This document shows positions 38,560-47,615 of a stretch of DNA of 64,000 bases, in pieces. A program made the position numbers and the translations under genes. The notes beneath the pieces are model-generated. The model did no database searches. It was not told the origin of the DNA and was given only the letters and a program-made list of their open reading frames with translations. The stretch comes from Novosphingobium sp. 9U (GTDB lineage Bacteria; Pseudomonadota; Alphaproteobacteria; Sphingomonadales; Sphingomonadaceae). The stretch spans positions 21,983 through 85,982 of the forward strand of contig NZ_LR732537.1 in the NCBI RefSeq assembly GCF_902506425.1. Reading direction: 5' to 3'. Position 1 is the first letter of the stretch. The number at the start of each line of letters is the position of its first letter.

Positions 38560-39381
38560 TCAGCTGCTCGCGTGCGGTGACTGCGTCGAGCTCGACTTAG
38601 GCTCGGCCATGCGGCGGTGCATCTGCGCCACTACGGCATCGGGTAGAATGTCCGAGAAGAGCGACTGCACCTTGTTCATGAAGCCGCTGGTGATCTGCAG
38701 ATCGCCGGAGAGCAGTGCCTTGTAGCCATCGCTCGCGACCTTGGCTGGATCGGACTTGCTGCCCTGGCCGGCGCTGGTGTCCATCATTCCGGCGCGCTTG
38801 AAGAACTCGGTTTCGACCGGGCCCGGCTCCAGGCAGGTGATGACGACATTGGTGTCCTTCAACTCGTTCGACAGGCCGTTGCAGAAGTCGTCGATGAAGG
38901 CCTTGGTCGAGTTGTAGACCAGCTGGAACGTGCCGGGAATGTGCCCAGCGATCGATCCAGTCACCAGGATGCGACCCTCGTTGCGCGCGCGCATCTGGCG
39001 GCCCACGGCGTGGATCAGGTGCACGGTGCCGACCACGTTGGTGTCGATCACATGCCGCGCCTCGTCCCATTCCTGGTCAAGGAAGCCCTTGCCTAGACCG
39101 TGCCCGGCATTGGCGAACAGCGCCGCCACCGGTCGACCACCGATCTTCGCGATGACCTGCTCGACACCTTCGTCCTTGGCGAGGTCGACCTGCAGAGTCT
39201 CCACTTCAGGCGCGCCGGCGGCTCGCGCTGCCGCCGCGCCCTCGGTCAGATCACGGTCCGCGACGAGGAGCAGCGAGGCGCCGTCCTGTGCCGCCAGTTT
39301 GGCGAGCTCCAGGCCGATGCCGCTGGAGGCGCCGGTGACGACGACGAAGCCCGACAGGGCGTCCACGGAGTGCTTGCCCAT
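38560..39381 (-). CDS. Short-chain dehydrogenase/reductase
   Basis: The 273-residue protein has the cofactor motif VVTGASSGIGLELAKLA, the NAG-type ALFANAGHGLG, and the catalytic Ser and YxxxK in VTGSIAGHIPGTF and QLVYNSTKAFIDD. GGAG lies upstream of the ATG. It is the last gene of a tightly packed operon with the SRPBCC and alcohol dehydrogenase genes (one-base gap). The substrate is unknown; this three-gene set resembles stress-linked redox operons seen in related bacteria, from memory. Confidence 0.88.
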   Translation of the reverse strand: MGKHSVDALSGFVVVTGASSGIGLELAKLAAQDGASLLLVADRDLTEGAAAARAAGAPEVETLQVDLAKDEGVEQVIAKIGGRPVAALFANAGHGLGKGFLDQEWDEARHVIDTNVVGTVHLIHAVGRQMRARNEGRILVTGSIAGHIPGTFQLVYNSTKAFIDDFCNGLSNELKDTNVVITCLEPGPVETEFFKRAGMMDTSAGQGSKSDPAKVASDGYKALLSGDLQITSGFMNKVQSLFSDILPDAVVAQMHRRMAEPKSSSTQSPHASS

Positions 39382-39382
39382 A

Positions 39383-40564
39383 TCAGTTCTCCATTCCGGG
39401 TTTCAGGACGACCTTGGTCCAGGTGTCCTGCTGCTGCTTGAAGTTCTTGTAGCCCTCGGCCGCCTGTTCGAGCGGCAGGCGGTGGCTGATGAGGAAGGTG
39501 GTATCGAGCGTGCCGTCCTCGATCTTGGACAGCAGTTCCTTGAGGTACTTCTGCACGTGCGTCTGGCCGGTGCGGACCTGCAGGCCCTTTTCCATGACCG
39601 CACCGAGCGGAAACTTGTCGGTCATGCCGCCATAGACGCCGGGGATCGACACGCGCCCGCCCTTGCGCACGGCGAGGATCGCCTGCTTCAAGGCACTGGC
39701 ACGGTCCGCGCCGATGCCGATCTTCTGCTTGGCGATGTCGAGCATGTTGTCGATCGCAAAGCCGTGGGCCTCCATGCCGACCGCGTCGATCACCGCGTCG
39801 ACGCCGATGCCGCCCGACATCTCCATCAAGGCTTCCTGGACGTTGGTCTCATGGAAGTTGATAACCTGCGCGCCGAGGCTCCGGGCGAGCTCCAGCCGAT
39901 GCGGATAGTGATCGATGGCGATCACTTGCGAGGCGCCCATGACCAGCGCCGACTGGATCGCAAACAGGCCGACCGGGCCGCAGCCCCAGACCGCAACGGT
40001 GTCATCGGGCTGGATGTCCGCATTCTCCGCCGCCATCCAGCCGGTCGGCAGGATGTCGGAGAGGAACAGCACCTTGTCGTCCTCCAGGTGGTCGGGGATC
40101 ACGATCGGACCGACGTCGGAGTAGGGCACGCGCACATATTCGGCCTGGCCGCCCGAGTAGCCGCCGGTCAGGTGCGAATAGCCGAACAACCCGGACATCG
40201 AGTGGCCGTAGAGTCCCGCGCCCATGTCCTGCTTCTCGACGGGATTGGAATTGTCGCAGCAGGAATACTGCTGGATGTTGCAGTGGAAGCACTGGCCGCA
40301 GCTGATGGTGAAAGGCACCACCACGCGCTGGCCCTTTTTAAGGCTGCTCTTGGGCCCGGTCTCGACCACTTCGCCCATGAACTCGTGGCCCAGCACGTCA
40401 CCGGGCAGCACGCCGGGGATCACGCCATCGTAGAGGTGGAGGTCCGAGCCGCAGATTGCGGTCGAGGTGATCTTGATGATCGCGTCGCGCGGGTTGATGA
40501 TCTCGGGATCGTCGACGGTGTCGACCTGCACGTTCTGCGTGCCCTGCCAGGTTAGCGCGCGCAT
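39383..40564 (-). CDS. Zinc-dependent alcohol dehydrogenase, formaldehyde dehydrogenase-like
   Basis: The 393-residue protein has the catalytic-zinc region STAICGSDLHLYDG and GHEFMGEV. A cysteine-rich loop (CGQCFHCNIQQYSCC) resembles the structural zinc site, and VWGCGPVGLFAIQSA is the NAD fold. The long loop between these and the 390-residue length fit the glutathione-independent formaldehyde dehydrogenase-like group. Its start overlaps the SRPBCC stop (TGATG). The real substrate may be a larger alcohol or aldehyde. Confidence 0.88.
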   Translation of the reverse strand: MRALTWQGTQNVQVDTVDDPEIINPRDAIIKITSTAICGSDLHLYDGVIPGVLPGDVLGHEFMGEVVETGPKSSLKKGQRVVVPFTISCGQCFHCNIQQYSCCDNSNPVEKQDMGAGLYGHSMSGLFGYSHLTGGYSGGQAEYVRVPYSDVGPIVIPDHLEDDKVLFLSDILPTGWMAAENADIQPDDTVAVWGCGPVGLFAIQSALVMGASQVIAIDHYPHRLELARSLGAQVINFHETNVQEALMEMSGGIGVDAVIDAVGMEAHGFAIDNMLDIAKQKIGIGADRASALKQAILAVRKGGRVSIPGVYGGMTDKFPLGAVMEKGLQVRTGQTHVQKYLKELLSKIEDGTLDTTFLISHRLPLEQAAEGYKNFKQQQDTWTKVVLKPGMEN

Positions 40565-41241
40565 CAGGCGGTCTCCTCGTGTCTGTAGGCTGGTGTTTGT
40601 TCCTGCTTTGCCGCGCGGGTCTGGTCCTTGCGGCGTGCGGAGGTGGCGATCTCGCCAGCCTCCATCAGCATCTTGAAACGCTTGAGATCATGGCGGGCCT
40701 GAATCTCCGGCTCGCGCATAAACAGCTTGGCGACCACGCGTCCCAACTCGCCTGCGGGTGGCTTGTAGGCCACGCGCACGCCGACGCGGGTGCCGCGCTC
40801 GCCCGGAGCATCGGCGAAGGTCACGCGTCCTTCGGTGTCGATCTGCGATCCGGGGACCGAACGCCAGGCGATCAGTTCGCCAGGCTGCTCGCTCACGATC
40901 TCTGTCTCGACTTCGACGGTGCGGCCTGCGGGGGCGAGGATGGTCCAGACCGCGCGGCCGTTGTCACCGGTGGGCTTCACCGAGACAATGTTCTCCATGA
41001 ACGTCGCCAGGTTAGAAAAATCGCGCCAGAAGGCGAAGAGCTCTTCGCGCGGGCGAGCGATCGTCACGGTGCGGCCGACAACGTCGTAGGCACCGAAGCC
41101 GCGGCGCGCCGTGTGCCCGGGGGCGTCGTCGGGTGAGGTGTGGCGCTTATCCTTGCGCGTGGAGAGATACGCTCCCGCGCCGGCGGCGAGCATCAGGCCG
41201 GCCAGCCCCGCTACGCCTAGGCCTTTCTTGGCGTCTTCCAT
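40564..41241 (-). CDS. SRPBCC family protein with N-terminal membrane anchor
   Basis: The 225-residue protein has one hydrophobic segment at residues 9-25 (GVAGLAGLMLAAGAGAYL) and a cyclase/dehydrase-like START-fold region with TIARPREELFAFWRDFSNLA and GRVTFADAPGERGTRV. SRPBCC domains bind hydrophobic ligands; this anchored form is common and uncharacterised. CAGGAG precedes the ATG at 41241. It opens the operon with the two dehydrogenases. Confidence 0.85.
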   Translation of the reverse strand: MEDAKKGLGVAGLAGLMLAAGAGAYLSTRKDKRHTSPDDAPGHTARRGFGAYDVVGRTVTIARPREELFAFWRDFSNLATFMENIVSVKPTGDNGRAVWTILAPAGRTVEVETEIVSEQPGELIAWRSVPGSQIDTEGRVTFADAPGERGTRVGVRVAYKPPAGELGRVVAKLFMREPEIQARHDLKRFKMLMEAGEIATSARRKDQTRAAKQEQTPAYRHEETA

Positions 41242-41557
41242 CGATTGCTCCTGCTGGGGTGCGGACCGCCATGCGGGCGATCCTTGATCCGGGCAGCGCC
41301 ACACGCCTCGCGAGGAGGCATGCGCCGCTGTTGGTGGAGTAACCGGGGGCAGGGCTGCGGAGTTGCCCCGTGCTAGGTGTCAGGTCGCAGCCACGGAACG
41401 TCTCGTCGGCAGTTACTCAAGCTACAAAGTAGCTGGCTTAACAAGGGTTTGTGTCAGCGTGGGTGCCGTCGGATGGCGCGCTCGCCCTGCCGCTTCACCG
41501 CAACTTTCGCTGTTCGCGCGCGCTTGATGATTACGATAGCAGCCAGAGGAGCATGTC
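41242..41557. other. Gene-free 316-base region between divergent genes
   Basis: The stretch separates the SRPBCC operon from the 84-residue protein gene and must hold both promoters. The only structure I see is the short inverted repeat AGCTAC-AAA-GTAGCT (41420-41434) and the AGGAG ribosome site just before 41558. A GGAAC at 41395 has no matching -10 box at the right distance. Confidence 0.5.
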
Positions 41558-41812
41558 ATGTCAGGTGGCGGAGAATACGAACCCAAGGACTCGCGCCGCG
41601 TAGTCGGCACCAAAGGCGATCCCGACAAGTCGTGGCGTGAGGAAGAAACCTCGACCAAGAACGAGGACGGCGGTGAATACGAGCCGGTCGACAGCCGCAA
41701 CGTAACCGGGCAGGCGGCCAATGACGTCGACCGCTGGAAGAACAGCGACAAGCGCCCGCCGCTTGCCAATGGCGATACGTCGGAGGAGGGCGGGCCGGAG
41801 GGTTCGCGTTAG
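41558..41812 (+). CDS. 84-residue hydrophilic protein with internal duplication
   Basis: The protein contains two near-identical motifs, GEYEPKDSRRVVG (5-17) and GEYEPVDSRNVTG (39-51), separated by a charged linker. It has no signal peptide or membrane segment, is highly hydrophilic and is probably disordered. AGGAG lies at a good distance before the ATG, supporting that it is expressed. I do not recognise a named family. Confidence 0.75.
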   Translation: MSGGGEYEPKDSRRVVGTKGDPDKSWREEETSTKNEDGGEYEPVDSRNVTGQAANDVDRWKNSDKRPPLANGDTSEEGGPEGSR

Positions 41813-41826
41813 GGCTTCTCACCTTT

Positions 41827-41980
41827 CCCCGGACGGGGAGAGGGTACGCAGGCTTGGTTCGCAGAGCCTAGCCGGAGTTGGAGAAGGATTTGTGCCCTCT
41901 TGGCGTCGGAAGCCCCTTTCCAAGCTCCGCTAGCCGCTGGCGCGGCAAGCTTCACTATCCTCTCCCCTCAAGGGGAGAGG
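41827..41980. repeat. Intergenic repeat with hairpin ends
   Basis: The left end has CCCC-GGAC-GGGG (41827-41838) followed by AGAGGG, and the right end is a perfect hairpin with 10-bp arms, CCTCTCCCCT and AGGGGAGAGG (41959-41980). It lies between convergent genes and may also end the cinA message. The style matches dispersed repeats of sphingomonads. Confidence 0.55.
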
Positions 41981-41994
41981 GCAAAGTGGTGTCC

Positions 41995-42504
41995 TTACAA
42001 CTCCACCGCGCGTTCAAGCATGTCGAGCGCCACGTCGATCGTCGCGCGGCGGATGCCCGCGCGTCCGATCGGGCCGAAGTGGTTCTCGCGATGGTCGATG
42101 TTCATGCCCCGCCGCGCACAGGCGAGGTGCACCAGGCCTTCCTCGTCGCCCGGCGCTCCGGGGCCGGCAAAGCCGGTCACCGACAGCGCGATATCCGCGT
42201 GCGAGGCCCTCAAGGTGCCTTGCGCCATGTCCTCGGCGATCTCGCGACTAACCACGCCGAACCTTTCGATCCGCGCGAGCGGGATCGAGAGCAGCTCGCT
42301 CTTCGCCTCTGGCGTGTAGACCACGAAGCCGCGCTCGAAGGCGTGGCTGCAATCGGGGATGTCGGTGAGCAGTGCCGCCAGCAAGCCGCCGGTGCAGCTC
42401 TCCGCCGTGGCGATCGACAAGTCACGCTTGCAGGCGAGGGCGAGGAGGTGCTCGGCCTTGCCAAGTGCTTCATCCCGGAAGGATTTTTCGAGTGTTTCGG
42501 CCAT
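41995..42504 (-). CDS. Stand-alone CinA C-terminal domain (nicotinamide-nucleotide amidase)
   Basis: The 169-residue protein has the PncC/CinA C-terminal signature SIATAESCTGGLLAALLTDI, GFVVYTPEAKSELL and ALSVTGFAGPG. These proteins deamidate NMN in pyridine nucleotide recycling. The N-terminal MoCF-like domain of full CinA is absent, as is normal for the short form. I chose ATG at 42504; ATG at 42516 is possible. It is downstream of the molybdate permease gene in the same direction. Confidence 0.9.
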   Translation of the reverse strand: MAETLEKSFRDEALGKAEHLLALACKRDLSIATAESCTGGLLAALLTDIPDCSHAFERGFVVYTPEAKSELLSIPLARIERFGVVSREIAEDMAQGTLRASHADIALSVTGFAGPGAPGDEEGLVHLACARRGMNIDHRENHFGPIGRAGIRRATIDVALDMLERAVEL

Positions 42505-42571
42505 GCATCCGCTCATCGTTATGGCGGGTCAATGGACGGCGCTGTCCTTCGGTTCCGCGATGCAACCTGGG

Positions 42572-43261
42572 TTAAGCGCTATGCCGATACGATCGGCGCA
42601 CCAGCAGCTCCGACGCGGCAAGCGCCAGCAGCGACAAGATAACGCTGATCACGGCGAGACGCGTGACTGCGGTCTCTCCGCCCGGCAGCTGTAGCGCGGT
42701 GTAGATCGCGAGCGGCAGCGTGCGCGTTTCGCCGGGAATGTTCGACACGAAGGTGATCGTCGCGCCGAACTCGCCGATAGAGCGCGCGAAGCCGAGGACG
42801 GTGCCGGCTAACAGCCCAGGCATCGCGAGCGGAAGGGTGACGCTCGTGAACGTGCGCGCACGAGAGGCGCCGAGCGTGCGCGCGGCGCTCTCCAGCCGCC
42901 GGTCGACGTTCTCGATCGAGATGCGCATCGCGCGCACCATCAGCGGCAGCGCCATGATCGCAGCCGCCATCGCCGCCCCGGTCCAGCGGAACATCAGGCT
43001 CACTCCCAACCAGCGCGCCAGCGGGCCGCCGATGGGTCCATTGGCGCCGAAGGCGAGCAGCAGCAGCCAGCCCGTTACCACTGGGGGCAGCACCAGCGGC
43101 AAGTGGATCAGCGCGTCGAGCAGCAGCTTGCCCGGTACCCGCGTACGCGCCAGAACCCAGGCGAGCCCGAACGCGACCGGCAGCATAAGGGCGATCGCGA
43201 CAGCACTGACCTTGAGCGAAAGGCCGATCACCTGCCATTCCGCGGGGCTGAGTAGGGTCAT
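42572..43261 (-). CDS. modB: Molybdate ABC transporter permease
   Basis: The 229-residue protein has about five to six membrane helices and the ABC permease EAA-type loop ESAARTLGASRARTFTSVTL, followed by FARSIGEFGATITFVSNIPG, which is typical of ModB. It would form the membrane channel for molybdate import. No binding-protein gene (modA) or ATPase gene (modC) is adjacent: upstream is an Lrp regulator and downstream is the CinA-like gene. ATG at 43261 was chosen over 43297 because the family usually starts here. Confidence 0.9.
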   Translation of the reverse strand: MTLLSPAEWQVIGLSLKVSAVAIALMLPVAFGLAWVLARTRVPGKLLLDALIHLPLVLPPVVTGWLLLLAFGANGPIGGPLARWLGVSLMFRWTGAAMAAAIMALPLMVRAMRISIENVDRRLESAARTLGASRARTFTSVTLPLAMPGLLAGTVLGFARSIGEFGATITFVSNIPGETRTLPLAIYTALQLPGGETAVTRLAVISVILSLLALAASELLVRRSYRHSA

Positions 43262-43322
43262 GTATAGCGCCGTATATGGGACGGTGCCGTCGGGCAATCG
43301 GCTGCGATCTTTCGGGCGGCCG

Positions 43323-43781
43323 CTACCCCCGCTCTTTCACCGTCTCCATCGCCACGAAAGTCGAGGTGCTGGCGACGTGCGGCAAGGCCGAGATCTTCTC
43401 GCCCAGGACGACACGATAACGGCGGATATCGGAGGTGCGCACCTTAAGTAGATAGTCGAACCGGCTGGCGAGCATGTGGCATTCCTCCACCTCGGGAATG
43501 CGCTGCACGGCCTCGTTGAACTCGCGCAGCGCAGCCTCGCGCGTATCCGACAGCTTCACTTCCGCGAATGCCACGTGATCAAGCCCCAACTTGGCCGGAT
43601 CGATTAGCGCGGTAAACCCACGGATCACACCGGACTCGATCAGCCGACGCAGCCGCACCTGACAGGGGGTCTTCGAGAGTCCGATCCGCTGCGCCAGATC
43701 GGTCACCGATATCCGGCCATCGTCACGCAAGACAGCGATGATCTTGCGGTCGAAATCATCCAGATTGACTGTTTGAGCCAT
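43323..43781 (-). CDS. Lrp/AsnC family transcriptional regulator, probable putA regulator
   Basis: The 152-residue protein has an N-terminal helix-turn-helix (VTDLAQRIGLSKTPCQVRLRRL) and a C-terminal RAM ligand domain (HVAFAEVKLSD, ECHMLASRFDYLLKV). It is divergent from putA with a 107-base gap, the classic PutR arrangement, so proline is the likely effector and putA the likely target. Position and family support this; no direct operator can be named. Confidence 0.9.
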   Translation of the reverse strand: MAQTVNLDDFDRKIIAVLRDDGRISVTDLAQRIGLSKTPCQVRLRRLIESGVIRGFTALIDPAKLGLDHVAFAEVKLSDTREAALREFNEAVQRIPEVEECHMLASRFDYLLKVRTSDIRRYRVVLGEKISALPHVASTSTFVAMETVKERG

Positions 43782-43878
43782 AGCTGCAGTCTAATCGAAC
43801 TGTACGGGGCGCTGCAATAAGCCAGATTGATGGACTGAGCGCGCACGAAAAGTCGGAACGTCGGACGCTGATACTCTA

Positions 43879-43884
43879 TATAAC
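43879..43884 (+). promoter_or_regulatory. Candidate -10 box of putA, four bases before the start codon
   Basis: TATAAC ends four bases before the putA ATG at 43889. No Shine-Dalgarno is present in the gap, so a leaderless or near-leaderless message is possible. The spacing equals that at gyrB. Confidence 0.4.
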
Positions 43885-43888
43885 AAAC

Positions 43889-46800
43889 ATGGATCAAACC
43901 GCGCCGTTCGCCCGCTTCGCCACTCCGGTCTCCGAGCCGACGCCGCTACGCAGCGCCGTCACTGCCGCGTACCGTTTGCCGGAAGTCGCCGCCATGCAGC
44001 CGCTGCTGGAGGCGGCGACGCTCGACGCAGCAACCCGAGCTGCCGTGCGCCAGACAGCCGGCGATCTTGTCACCGGCTTGCGCGCAAATCGGAAGAGTTC
44101 GCCGGTAGAGGGCCTGGTGCAGGAATACTCGCTGTCGAGCGAGGAGGGCGTCGCGCTGATGTGTCTGGCCGAAGCCCTGCTGCGCATCCCCGATAACGAT
44201 ACCCGCGACGCGCTGATCCGCGACAAGATTGCCGACGGCGACTGGGCCGCGCACTTGGGTGGCGGCAAGTCGATGTTCGTCAATGCCGCGACCTGGGGTC
44301 TGGTAGTCACCGGCAAGCTGGTGAGCAGCGTCGATGATCGCGGGCTCGGCTCGGCGCTGACGAGATTGGTGGCGCGCGCGGGCGAGCCGGTGATCCGCCG
44401 CGGCGTCGATCTGGCGATGCGGATGATGGGCGAGCAGTTCGTCACGGGTGAGACGATTGCGGAGGCCTTGAAGCGCGCGAAGACCATGGAGGCGAAAGGC
44501 TTCCAGTACAGCTACGACATGCTGGGTGAGGCGGCGATGACCGCGGCCGATGCCGAGCGCTACTATCGCGACTACGAGCAAGCGATCCACGCCATCGGCC
44601 GCGCCTCGAACGGGCGCGGGGTCTACGGCGGACCGGGTATTTCGATCAAGCTGTCCGCGCTGCACCCGCGTTACGTGCGCGGGCAGGCGGGGCGGGTGAT
44701 GACCGAGCTCCTGCCCCAGGTGCGTGCGCTGGCTCTACTCGCCAAGTCCTACGACATCGGCTTCAACATCGACGCGGAAGAGCAGGACCGGCTGGAGCTG
44801 TCACTTGACCTGCTGGAGAGCCTGGCGCTCGACTTCGAGCTCGCGGGCTGGAACGGCCTGGGCTTCGTGGTGCAGGCTTACGGCAAGCGTTGCCCGGCGA
44901 CGATCGACTGGATCATCGACTTGGCGCGGCGCGGCAAGCGGCGGATTATGGTGCGGCTGGTGAAGGGCGCCTATTGGGACGCCGAGATCAAGCGCGCGCA
45001 AGTCGATGGCCTCGCCGACTTCCCGGTCTACACGCGCAAGGTGCACACCGACGTCGCCTATGTCGCATGTGCCCGCAAGCTGCTGGTGGCGGGCGACGCG
45101 GTATTCCCGCAGTTCGCCACGCACAACGCGCAGACCTTGGCGACGATCTATCACCTGGCGGGGTCGAAGTTCACGCAGGGCCAATATGAGTTCCAGTGCC
45201 TGCACGGCATGGGCGAGGCGCTGTACGAGCAAGTGGTCGGGCCGGAGAAGCTCGACCGCCCGTGCCGCATCTACGCGCCGGTCGGCACGCATGAGACGTT
45301 GCTTGCCTACCTGGTGCGCCGCTTGCTGGAGAACGGGGCGAACTCCTCTTTCGTGAACCGCATCGCCGATCCCAAGGTCCCGGTGGACGAGATGATCGCC
45401 GACCCCGTCGAAGTCGTGCGCGCGATGCCGCAGCCTGGCGCCAGGCACGACCTCATCGCACTGCCGCGCGACCTCTATCCCGAGCGGACGAACTCGGCCG
45501 GCATCGACCTGAGCAATGAAGCGGCATTGGCGCAGCTGTCGCGCGCTCTGCAGGAGAGCGCGCGCGTGCCGTGGGCTGCCGCTCCCACGAACCCATCGCG
45601 AGGCGAGCGCGCGGTGCGCAATCCTGCGGATCACCGCGACGTGGTCGGCCATGTAATCGAAGCAACGCCGGAGCAGGCGCGCGAGGCGGCACGGATCGCC
45701 GCCGGTTCGACCTGGAGCAAGGTCCGTGTGGTGGAGCGCGCGGGCGTGCTGGAGCGCGCTGCCGACGCGATGCAAGCACACATGCCCGAGTTGATGGGCC
45801 TCGCCATGCGCGAGGCGGGCAAGTCCGCCGCAAACGCGATCTCCGAGGTGCGCGAGGCAACCGACTTCCTTCGCTACTACGCAGCGCAGGCGCGCTCTAC
45901 CATGGGGCCGGAGCAGGCGCCGCTCGGCCCGGTGACGTGCATCAGCCCATGGAACTTCCCGCTGGCGATCTTCATCGGTCAGGTCGCGGCCGCCTTGGTC
46001 GCGGGCAATCCGGTACTTGCGAAGCCGGCGGAGGAAACGCCGCTGATCGCGGCGGCCGCCGTGCGCCTGCTGCACGAGGCCGGCGTGCCTGGCGACGCGC
46101 TGCAGTTCCTGCCGGGCAATGGTGAGATCGGAGCAGCGCTAGTCGCAGCGCCCGAGACCATGGCGGTCATGTTCACCGGATCGACCGACGTCGCGCGGCT
46201 GATCCAGCGCGAGCTGTCGAGCCGCCTGACCGTGGACGGCAAGCCGATCCCGCTGGTCGCCGAGACCGGTGGCCAGAACGCAATGATCGTCGACAGCTCC
46301 GCGCTGGCCGAGCAAGTCGTGGCGGACGTGATCGCCTCGGCGTTCGACAGCGCCGGCCAGCGCTGCTCGGCGCTACGTATCCTTTGCCTGCAGGAGGACT
46401 GCGCCGACCGCACGCTGGCGATGCTCAAGGGCGCGCTGGCCGAACTGCGCGTGGGCAACACCGACCGGCTCGCCGTCGACATCGGCCCGGTGATCACCGC
46501 CGAGGCACGCGACAACATCGAGCGCCACGTGGAGAGCATGCGCGCGCGCGGTCACCGGATCGAGCGCCTGCCGCTCGGGCTTGACGCGGACTTGGGTACT
46601 TTCGTGGCACCGACGATCATTGAGATCGACCGGATTGCGGACGTCGAGCGCGAGGTGTTCGGGCCGGTGCTGCACATTCTGCGTTGGAAGCGCGAGGAGC
46701 TCGGTGCCCTGATCGACGCCATCAATGCCACCGGCTTCGGGCTGACCTTCGGGCTGCACACCCGCCTCGACGAGACGGTTGCGCGGGTGACGCAGCGGGT

Positions 46801-47488
46801 GAAGGCCGGCAATCTCTACGTGAACCGCAACGTGATCGGCGCGATTGTCGGCGTCCAGCCTTTCGGCGGGCGTGGGCTATCGGGCACCGGACCGAAGGCC
46901 GGCGGCCCGCTGTACCTGGGACGGCTGGTGAGCAAGCCAGCCGGCCTGCCGGGCGCGGTCGGCCAAGCCGTTACCCCGTTGCACGCCTTTGTCGACTGGC
47001 TCGAAGCGAACGGCGAGACGGAGGCTGCCGCTGAGGCGCGGCGCTATGGCGCGTGTTCGGCACTGGGCGCCGAGGCCGAGCTGCCCGGGCCTGTCGGCGA
47101 GCGCAATCTCTATGCCTTGCACCCGAGGGGGCGCATCCTGCTCAAGCCTGAGACGCAAGGCGGGCTCTACGCGCAGATCGCGGCCGTGCTGGCGACGGGC
47201 AATCGCGGTGCGATAGAAGGCATGGCTCTGCCCATGGGGCTGCCGGCAAGCGTCGTGGCTGCATTTGCGCCGCGTGACGAGCCGTTCGCGGGCATGCTGG
47301 TGGAAGGTGGTCCTGAGCAGGTCGCCCAAGCGACGCGCGAAGCTGCCGAACTGCCGGGCGCGATCGTGCCGGTTCACGCCATCGGCGCGGATGGCCAATG
47401 GACCTGCGACTGGTTGCTGGAGGAAGTGTCCACCTCGATCAACACCACCGCCGCTGGCGGCAACGCCAGCCTGATGATGATCGGGTGA
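43889..47488 (+). CDS. putA: Bifunctional proline dehydrogenase/glutamate-semialdehyde dehydrogenase
   Basis: The 1199-residue protein oxidises proline to glutamate in two steps. The proline dehydrogenase barrel spans roughly residues 170-480 (GPGISIKLSALHPRY, RLVKGAYWDAEIKRAQ, QFATHNAQT). The aldehyde dehydrogenase domain spans roughly 560-1030, with TCISPWNFPLAIFIGQ, LVAETGGQNAMIVDSSA and the catalytic Cys826 in SAGQRCSALRIL. A C-terminal tail of about 160 residues follows. No N-terminal ribbon-helix-helix DNA-binding domain is present, which fits a separate Lrp regulator. Start lacks a ribosome site. Confidence 0.98.
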   Translation: MDQTAPFARFATPVSEPTPLRSAVTAAYRLPEVAAMQPLLEAATLDAATRAAVRQTAGDLVTGLRANRKSSPVEGLVQEYSLSSEEGVALMCLAEALLRIPDNDTRDALIRDKIADGDWAAHLGGGKSMFVNAATWGLVVTGKLVSSVDDRGLGSALTRLVARAGEPVIRRGVDLAMRMMGEQFVTGETIAEALKRAKTMEAKGFQYSYDMLGEAAMTAADAERYYRDYEQAIHAIGRASNGRGVYGGPGISIKLSALHPRYVRGQAGRVMTELLPQVRALALLAKSYDIGFNIDAEEQDRLELSLDLLESLALDFELAGWNGLGFVVQAYGKRCPATIDWIIDLARRGKRRIMVRLVKGAYWDAEIKRAQVDGLADFPVYTRKVHTDVAYVACARKLLVAGDAVFPQFATHNAQTLATIYHLAGSKFTQGQYEFQCLHGMGEALYEQVVGPEKLDRPCRIYAPVGTHETLLAYLVRRLLENGANSSFVNRIADPKVPVDEMIADPVEVVRAMPQPGARHDLIALPRDLYPERTNSAGIDLSNEAALAQLSRALQESARVPWAAAPTNPSRGERAVRNPADHRDVVGHVIEATPEQAREAARIAAGSTWSKVRVVERAGVLERAADAMQAHMPELMGLAMREAGKSAANAISEVREATDFLRYYAAQARSTMGPEQAPLGPVTCISPWNFPLAIFIGQVAAALVAGNPVLAKPAEETPLIAAAAVRLLHEAGVPGDALQFLPGNGEIGAALVAAPETMAVMFTGSTDVARLIQRELSSRLTVDGKPIPLVAETGGQNAMIVDSSALAEQVVADVIASAFDSAGQRCSALRILCLQEDCADRTLAMLKGALAELRVGNTDRLAVDIGPVITAEARDNIERHVESMRARGHRIERLPLGLDADLGTFVAPTIIEIDRIADVEREVFGPVLHILRWKREELGALIDAINATGFGLTFGLHTRLDETVARVTQRVKAGNLYVNRNVIGAIVGVQPFGGRGLSGTGPKAGGPLYLGRLVSKPAGLPGAVGQAVTPLHAFVDWLEANGETEAAAEARRYGACSALGAEAELPGPVGERNLYALHPRGRILLKPETQGGLYAQIAAVLATGNRGAIEGMALPMGLPASVVAAFAPRDEPFAGMLVEGGPEQVAQATREAAELPGAIVPVHAIGADGQWTCDWLLEEVSTSINTTAAGGNASLMMIG

Positions 47489-47493
47489 CCTGT

Positions 47494-47613
47494 CCTCCCC
47501 GCAACGGGGAGGTGGCGCGTGCGAAGCGGGACTCTCAACAAAGCTCAGCTTTGGCCCCGAGTCCCCTCCACCACCGCCTGCGGCGGCGGTTCCCCTCCCC
47601 GTATCGGGGAGGG
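47494..47613. repeat. Intergenic repeat with nested hairpins downstream of putA
   Basis: It starts with CCTCCCCG-CAA-CGGGGAGG (47494-47512) and ends with CCCTCCCCG-TAT-CGGGGAGGG (47593-47613). Between them is a third stem around CCGCCTGCGGCGG. It fills the gap between convergent putA and the VOC gene and may serve as a terminator for both. Confidence 0.65.
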
Positions 47614-47615
47614 CA

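Noticed and set aside
41395..41420. GGAAC at 41395 as an EcfG promoter of the 84-residue protein gene
   Set aside because: No CGTT-like box occurs 16-17 bases downstream, and the gene is over 130 bases away.
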